Under the pieces are notes generated by a model. The model was not told where the DNA came from and did not search any database. It was given only the letters and a program-made list of their open reading frames with translations. The translations under genes were made by a program, and so were the position numbers. 64,000 nucleotides of DNA from positions 806,001 through 870,000 of the forward strand of contig NZ_CP035632.1 of the NCBI RefSeq assembly GCF_008807075.1, read 5' to 3'. Origin of the DNA: Synechococcus sp. RSCCF101. GTDB lineage: Bacteria; Cyanobacteriota; Cyanobacteriia; PCC-6307; Cyanobiaceae. Of the stretch, positions 61,177-64,000 are shown in pieces; positions within the stretch are counted from its first letter, which is position 1, and each line of letters opens with the position of its first letter.

Positions 61177-62552
61177 CCCCAGACCACCGCCAGCAGCTGC
61201 AGCGGCGCGTAGAGGAGGGGCTGCAGCAGCGCGTGCAGCACCATGGCCGCGGCCGAACTCCCGCGACCGGAGCCGGAGCCGCGGTAGAGCCCCAGTGACC
61301 AGAGGGAGGCGATCACGCTCCAGAGCAGCCGCAGCAGCAGCACGGGCAGCAGCAGGGAGAAGAGCCGGTCGCTGAAGGGTGAGCCGGCGGTGATCAGCGT
61401 CACCGTGAGGAGCTGCAGCAGCAGCAGGGGCTGCAGCAGAGTGAAGCTGGTGCGCGCCAGCGACAGCAGTCCGAGGGCGCCGAAGCGGCGGTTGCCCACC
61501 ATCGTGCGGTGCTCGAGCAGGGTCTCCAGCAGTCCGCCGGCCCAGCGACGGCGCTGCCGCAGGAAGGGCAGCGGAGCACCGGGGGCATCGGTGCGGGCGA
61601 GGAAGCCGGGTTCCACGGCCACCTTCAGGGGCCGGCCGAGGCGACGGGCCGCGCCGTGGAGGCGGAACATCACCTCGTAGTCCTCGGTCCAGCTGGACAC
61701 GCTGAATCCGCCCACCCGTCGGAGCGCGCTGGTGCGGAAGGCGCTGCAGGCGCCGGCGATCAGCAGGGTGGCATCCAGGGCACTCCAGGCGAGGCGGAAG
61801 GCCTGGCCTCCCACGTACTCGCGCCGCTGGAAGAAGGAGAACAACCGCGCGAGCCGGCCGGGACCGCAGACGGGCACCAGCACCCCTCCGACCGCATCGC
61901 AGCCCGGATCACGCCTGAGACGCTCGCGCAGGGAGCGGCAGGCACCCGGCAGCGGCCGGGTGTCGGCATCCACAACCATCAGCCAGGGCGTCCGCACCGC
62001 CGCCAGGGCCTGATTGAGGGTGTCGGCCTTGCCGCTGTGACCGGTGCGCAGCAGCTGCAGCCGGGACTGGGCCCGGGATCGGTTGAGCGGGTCAGCCGGC
62101 CGGCCGGCGTCATCCAGTCCGTGGTGCGAGGCGAGGCGGCCGATGCTGCCGTCGGTCGACCCGTCGTCGGCCACGAGAATCAGATCGGGGCCGTCCTCCT
62201 GCGCCAGCAGGCTGGCCACGGTGGTGAGGAGCGCCTCACCCGCGTTCCAGGCCGGAACGATCGCAGTGATCGCCGCGTCCGCACCGGGCTCGGCAGCCGC
62301 GCGGCTCAGGGCTCCGGGCCTGCCGGGTGCCAGGGTCCGCCGCGAGGCGATGGCCATCAGGGCCGCCTGAACGGCGGTGTCAACAGCCATCCAGCCCGCC
62401 AGCAGAGCGGCGAGCAGCTCAGCGCGCCCGGACCGCACGGCAAGGCTGATGGCCAGCATCAGGCCGATGCCCGCGGCCAGCAGCAGCCAGAACGCCGGGG
62501 CCCGCAGCCGCGGCCATCGGAGGCGCCAGGCGCCTGCCGTGAGCTGGACCAT
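61140..62552 (-). CDS. Processive GT2 membrane glycosyltransferase
   Basis: 470 residues. Two N-terminal membrane helices, a cytoplasmic GT2 domain (ITAIVPAWNAG, VADDGSTDGS, the D-x-D in VVDADTRP, the catalytic TED in SSWTEDYE, and the QxxRW motif QRRRW), then several C-terminal helices. The QxxRW motif is typical of processive synthases such as those for cellulose, hyaluronan or poly-GlcNAc. It may make an extracellular polysaccharide. No PilZ domain is seen. Confidence 0.9.
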   Translation of the reverse strand: MVQLTAGAWRLRWPRLRAPAFWLLLAAGIGLMLAISLAVRSGRAELLAALLAGWMAVDTAVQAALMAIASRRTLAPGRPGALSRAAAEPGADAAITAIVPAWNAGEALLTTVASLLAQEDGPDLILVADDGSTDGSIGRLASHHGLDDAGRPADPLNRSRAQSRLQLLRTGHSGKADTLNQALAAVRTPWLMVVDADTRPLPGACRSLRERLRRDPGCDAVGGVLVPVCGPGRLARLFSFFQRREYVGGQAFRLAWSALDATLLIAGACSAFRTSALRRVGGFSVSSWTEDYEVMFRLHGAARRLGRPLKVAVEPGFLARTDAPGAPLPFLRQRRRWAGGLLETLLEHRTMVGNRRFGALGLLSLARTSFTLLQPLLLLQLLTVTLITAGSPFSDRLFSLLLPVLLLRLLWSVIASLWSLGLYRGSGSGRGSSAAAMVLHALLQPLLYAPLQLLAVVWGHISVLRRERSW

Positions 62553-62620
62553 GGCGGATGCAGTGAGTCAAGGCCGCTGTCATCCTGTGACATGAAGGCC
62601 TGTGATTGCAGCATCGCGCG

Positions 62621-63145
62621 ATGGAGTTCAAGCCCGGCGCAGCGGATGAGGCCAGCGAGGGCCCCAGCGACCTGGAGGGCTCGATCCTGCAGGGGCGGCG
62701 CTTCACCATGGCCGAGGCGATCGGACGCAGCGCCGGTCCGGGAATGATGCGCGGCGGTTCCCCGATCAGCCGGCACCGGCAGGCCATCGCTGCCGCCGAG
62801 GAGGCTCTGAAGGATCACCTCGATGACCCCGAGGGGGTGCTGCTGACCCTGTTGCGCCGCCGGGTTGCCGACAGCCGCGAGCTGATGCGCATGCCGGAGC
62901 AGCCCCTTGTCGCCCTGGAGAGCGACATCCGGCGGATCCTGGACTCCGCCAGCCGTCTCAAGGAGCTGGTGCGGGAGGTGGATGCCGCCTGGGGTCGGCA
63001 GTTCGATGAACCGCCCTTCTTCGATCGCGACGGCCAGCCTCCCCATCCGGACGATCCCTACCCGCTGGACGGGGTCCGGCGCGCGCTCACCTCCCTGGCG
63101 GATTCCCTGGCCCGGACCCTGGCCGGCGAGAGCGGCGATCGCTGA
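62621..63145 (+). CDS. Hypothetical cytoplasmic helical protein
   Basis: 174 residues from ATG 62621 (TTG 62606 possible). The first 55 residues appear disordered (Gly/Ser/Glu rich), then a helical core (ALKDHLDDPEGVLLTLLRRR to LVREVDAAWGRQF), an acidic Pro-rich loop and a last helix. No family is recognised. It lies 35 bases before the kinase-fold gene in the same direction, so possibly one transcript. Confidence 0.68.
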   Translation: MEFKPGAADEASEGPSDLEGSILQGRRFTMAEAIGRSAGPGMMRGGSPISRHRQAIAAAEEALKDHLDDPEGVLLTLLRRRVADSRELMRMPEQPLVALESDIRRILDSASRLKELVREVDAAWGRQFDEPPFFDRDGQPPHPDDPYPLDGVRRALTSLADSLARTLAGESGDR

Positions 63146-63180
63146 TTGCCTACGGTCCCGGCTGACGCCAGCCCCCATCG

Positions 63181-64000
63181 ATGGACGGGATCTCCCCTTC
63201 CCGGCCCGGCACACCAGCCGATCTGCTGGAGCTGGCCCGGCGCTTCCAGGGCTGCGAGCAGGCCCAGGCCGTTAAACCCCTCGGCGAGGGCAATGTGCAC
63301 ACCACCTATTGCGTCGCCATGGGCGGCGGGCCCGTGAACCGGGTGGTGCTGCAACGGCTGAACACCGAGGTGTTCCCGCGCCCGGAGCTGGTGATCGAGA
63401 ACATGGAGCGCTGCTGCCTCCACCTGGAGGAGCGGCTGCGCTCCAGCCCGCCGCAGGCCCTCGATGATCAGCGCTGGGAGGTGCCCTCCCTGATCCCCTC
63501 CCGCGACGGCGGCTCGCTCGTGGAGCAGGACGGGGCGCTGTGGCGGGCGCAGCGGTTCGTGGAGGGCAGCCGCGTGGTTCAGGCCGTGGACGATCCCGGC
63601 CGGGCCCGGGAGCTGGGGTTCGGCCTGGGGCTGTTCCACAACCTGATCGGCGATCTGCCACCGGAGCATCTGCACGACACCCTGCCGGGCTTCCACGTCA
63701 CTCCATTGGCACTGATGGCGTACGACGAGGCCATGGAGACCTGCGGGGCGACGGATGGGGCGGAGGAGCGCTTCTGCCACGCCTTCGTTCGCATGAGGCG
63801 TGATCTGGCACCGCTGCTGGAGGAGGCCCGCTCACGCGGTGCACTCACGCTGCGGCCCGTCCATGGGGACCCGAAGGTCAACAACGTGCTGCTCGATGCC
63901 GCAACCGGGAAGGCCGTGGCCCTGATCGACCTGGACACGGTCAAGCCGGGCCTGCCCCACACCGACATCGGCGACTGTCTGCGCTCGGCCTGCAACCGCC
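63181..64000 (+). CDS. Aminoglycoside phosphotransferase-fold kinase, partial (3' end off the right edge)
   Basis: 273 residues visible from ATG 63181. Protein-kinase-like small-molecule kinase: a Gly-rich start (PLGEGNVHTTYCV), the nucleotide-contact VVLQRLNTEVF, the catalytic loop HGDPKVNNVLLD, and the metal-binding ALIDLDTVKPG with PHTDIGDCLR. The pattern resembles N-acetylhexosamine 1-kinase and homoserine/choline kinase relatives more than antibiotic-resistance enzymes. The substrate is unknown. Confidence 0.88.
   Translation, partial: MDGISPSRPGTPADLLELARRFQGCEQAQAVKPLGEGNVHTTYCVAMGGGPVNRVVLQRLNTEVFPRPELVIENMERCCLHLEERLRSSPPQALDDQRWEVPSLIPSRDGGSLVEQDGALWRAQRFVEGSRVVQAVDDPGRARELGFGLGLFHNLIGDLPPEHLHDTLPGFHVTPLALMAYDEAMETCGATDGAEERFCHAFVRMRRDLAPLLEEARSRGALTLRPVHGDPKVNNVLLDAATGKAVALIDLDTVKPGLPHTDIGDCLRSACNR

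Noticed and set aside
63181-64000. Aminoglycoside resistance kinase
   Set aside because: The fold is shared with sugar, choline and homoserine kinases, and the surrounding motifs look more like N-acetylhexosamine kinase relatives. There is no mobile context nearby.

Overview
The window comes from a GC-rich unicellular cyanobacterium, most likely a picocyanobacterium of the Synechococcus/Cyanobium type. The firmest taxonomic marker is an intact psbA at 27231-28310 whose D1 protein carries Glu130 (the D1:2, high-light form). A cyanobacterial-type P450, a membrane desaturase, an RlmH and a GTAC-type LexA operator in front of a umuD-like gene agree with this. No rRNA, tRNA or CRISPR array was seen.

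Layout. 1-3.9 kb: a partial isochorismatase-family hydrolase, an exported protein, a three-part glutaminase (EF-hand, glutaminase, ankyrin) and a lipoprotein. 4-20 kb: one long leftward operon. It starts with a 3020-residue surface/secreted protein (29 tandem 32-residue repeats, five 190-residue T1SS-type units, a VWA domain), followed by an HlyD-family adaptor, two ABC-exporter-like proteins whose ATPase motifs are both degenerate, an MlaE-like permease and an MCE-domain protein. 20-29.8 kb: ordinary chromosomal genes (a frameshifted glycosyltransferase, TrhO, a GST-DUF952 fusion, a beta-lactamase-fold hydrolase, psbA, an orphan umuD, an SDR).

29.9-52.9 kb is an island of secreted proteins: a serralysin-like metalloprotease broken by a 10-bp tandem duplication, an RTX gene interrupted by two inverted copies of one IS3-family (IS407-like) element, a large RTX protein, an exported alpha/beta hydrolase, an intact RTX paralogue of the interrupted gene, a GH18 chitinase-like enzyme and a GH9 endoglucanase. 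The GH18 and GH9 genes converge, and each is preceded by its own LuxR-type regulator whose receiver domain has lost the phospho-acceptor. A palindrome, CCTTCAGATGAAGG, precedes three of the secreted-protein genes; in front of the two RTX paralogues it comes as a pair spaced exactly 29 bp.

52.9-64 kb: a P450, a GlnT-type glutamine synthetase, a translationally coupled desaturase and MetX-like hydrolase, RlmH, a BASS transporter, a Tat-exported phosphoesterase, a processive GT2 glycosyltransferase and a partial aminoglycoside-phosphotransferase-fold kinase.

How it may work together (inference): the substrates of the 30-52 kb island share a C-terminal module of type I secretion character and mostly lack N-terminal signal peptides. 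The 4-20 kb operon encodes export-like parts plus a lipid-transport pair, but neither of its ABC proteins looks able to hydrolyse ATP. The most unusual material here is this pseudo-ABC/HlyD/MlaE/MCE operon, the shared operator, and the mirrored regulator-glycosidase pairs.
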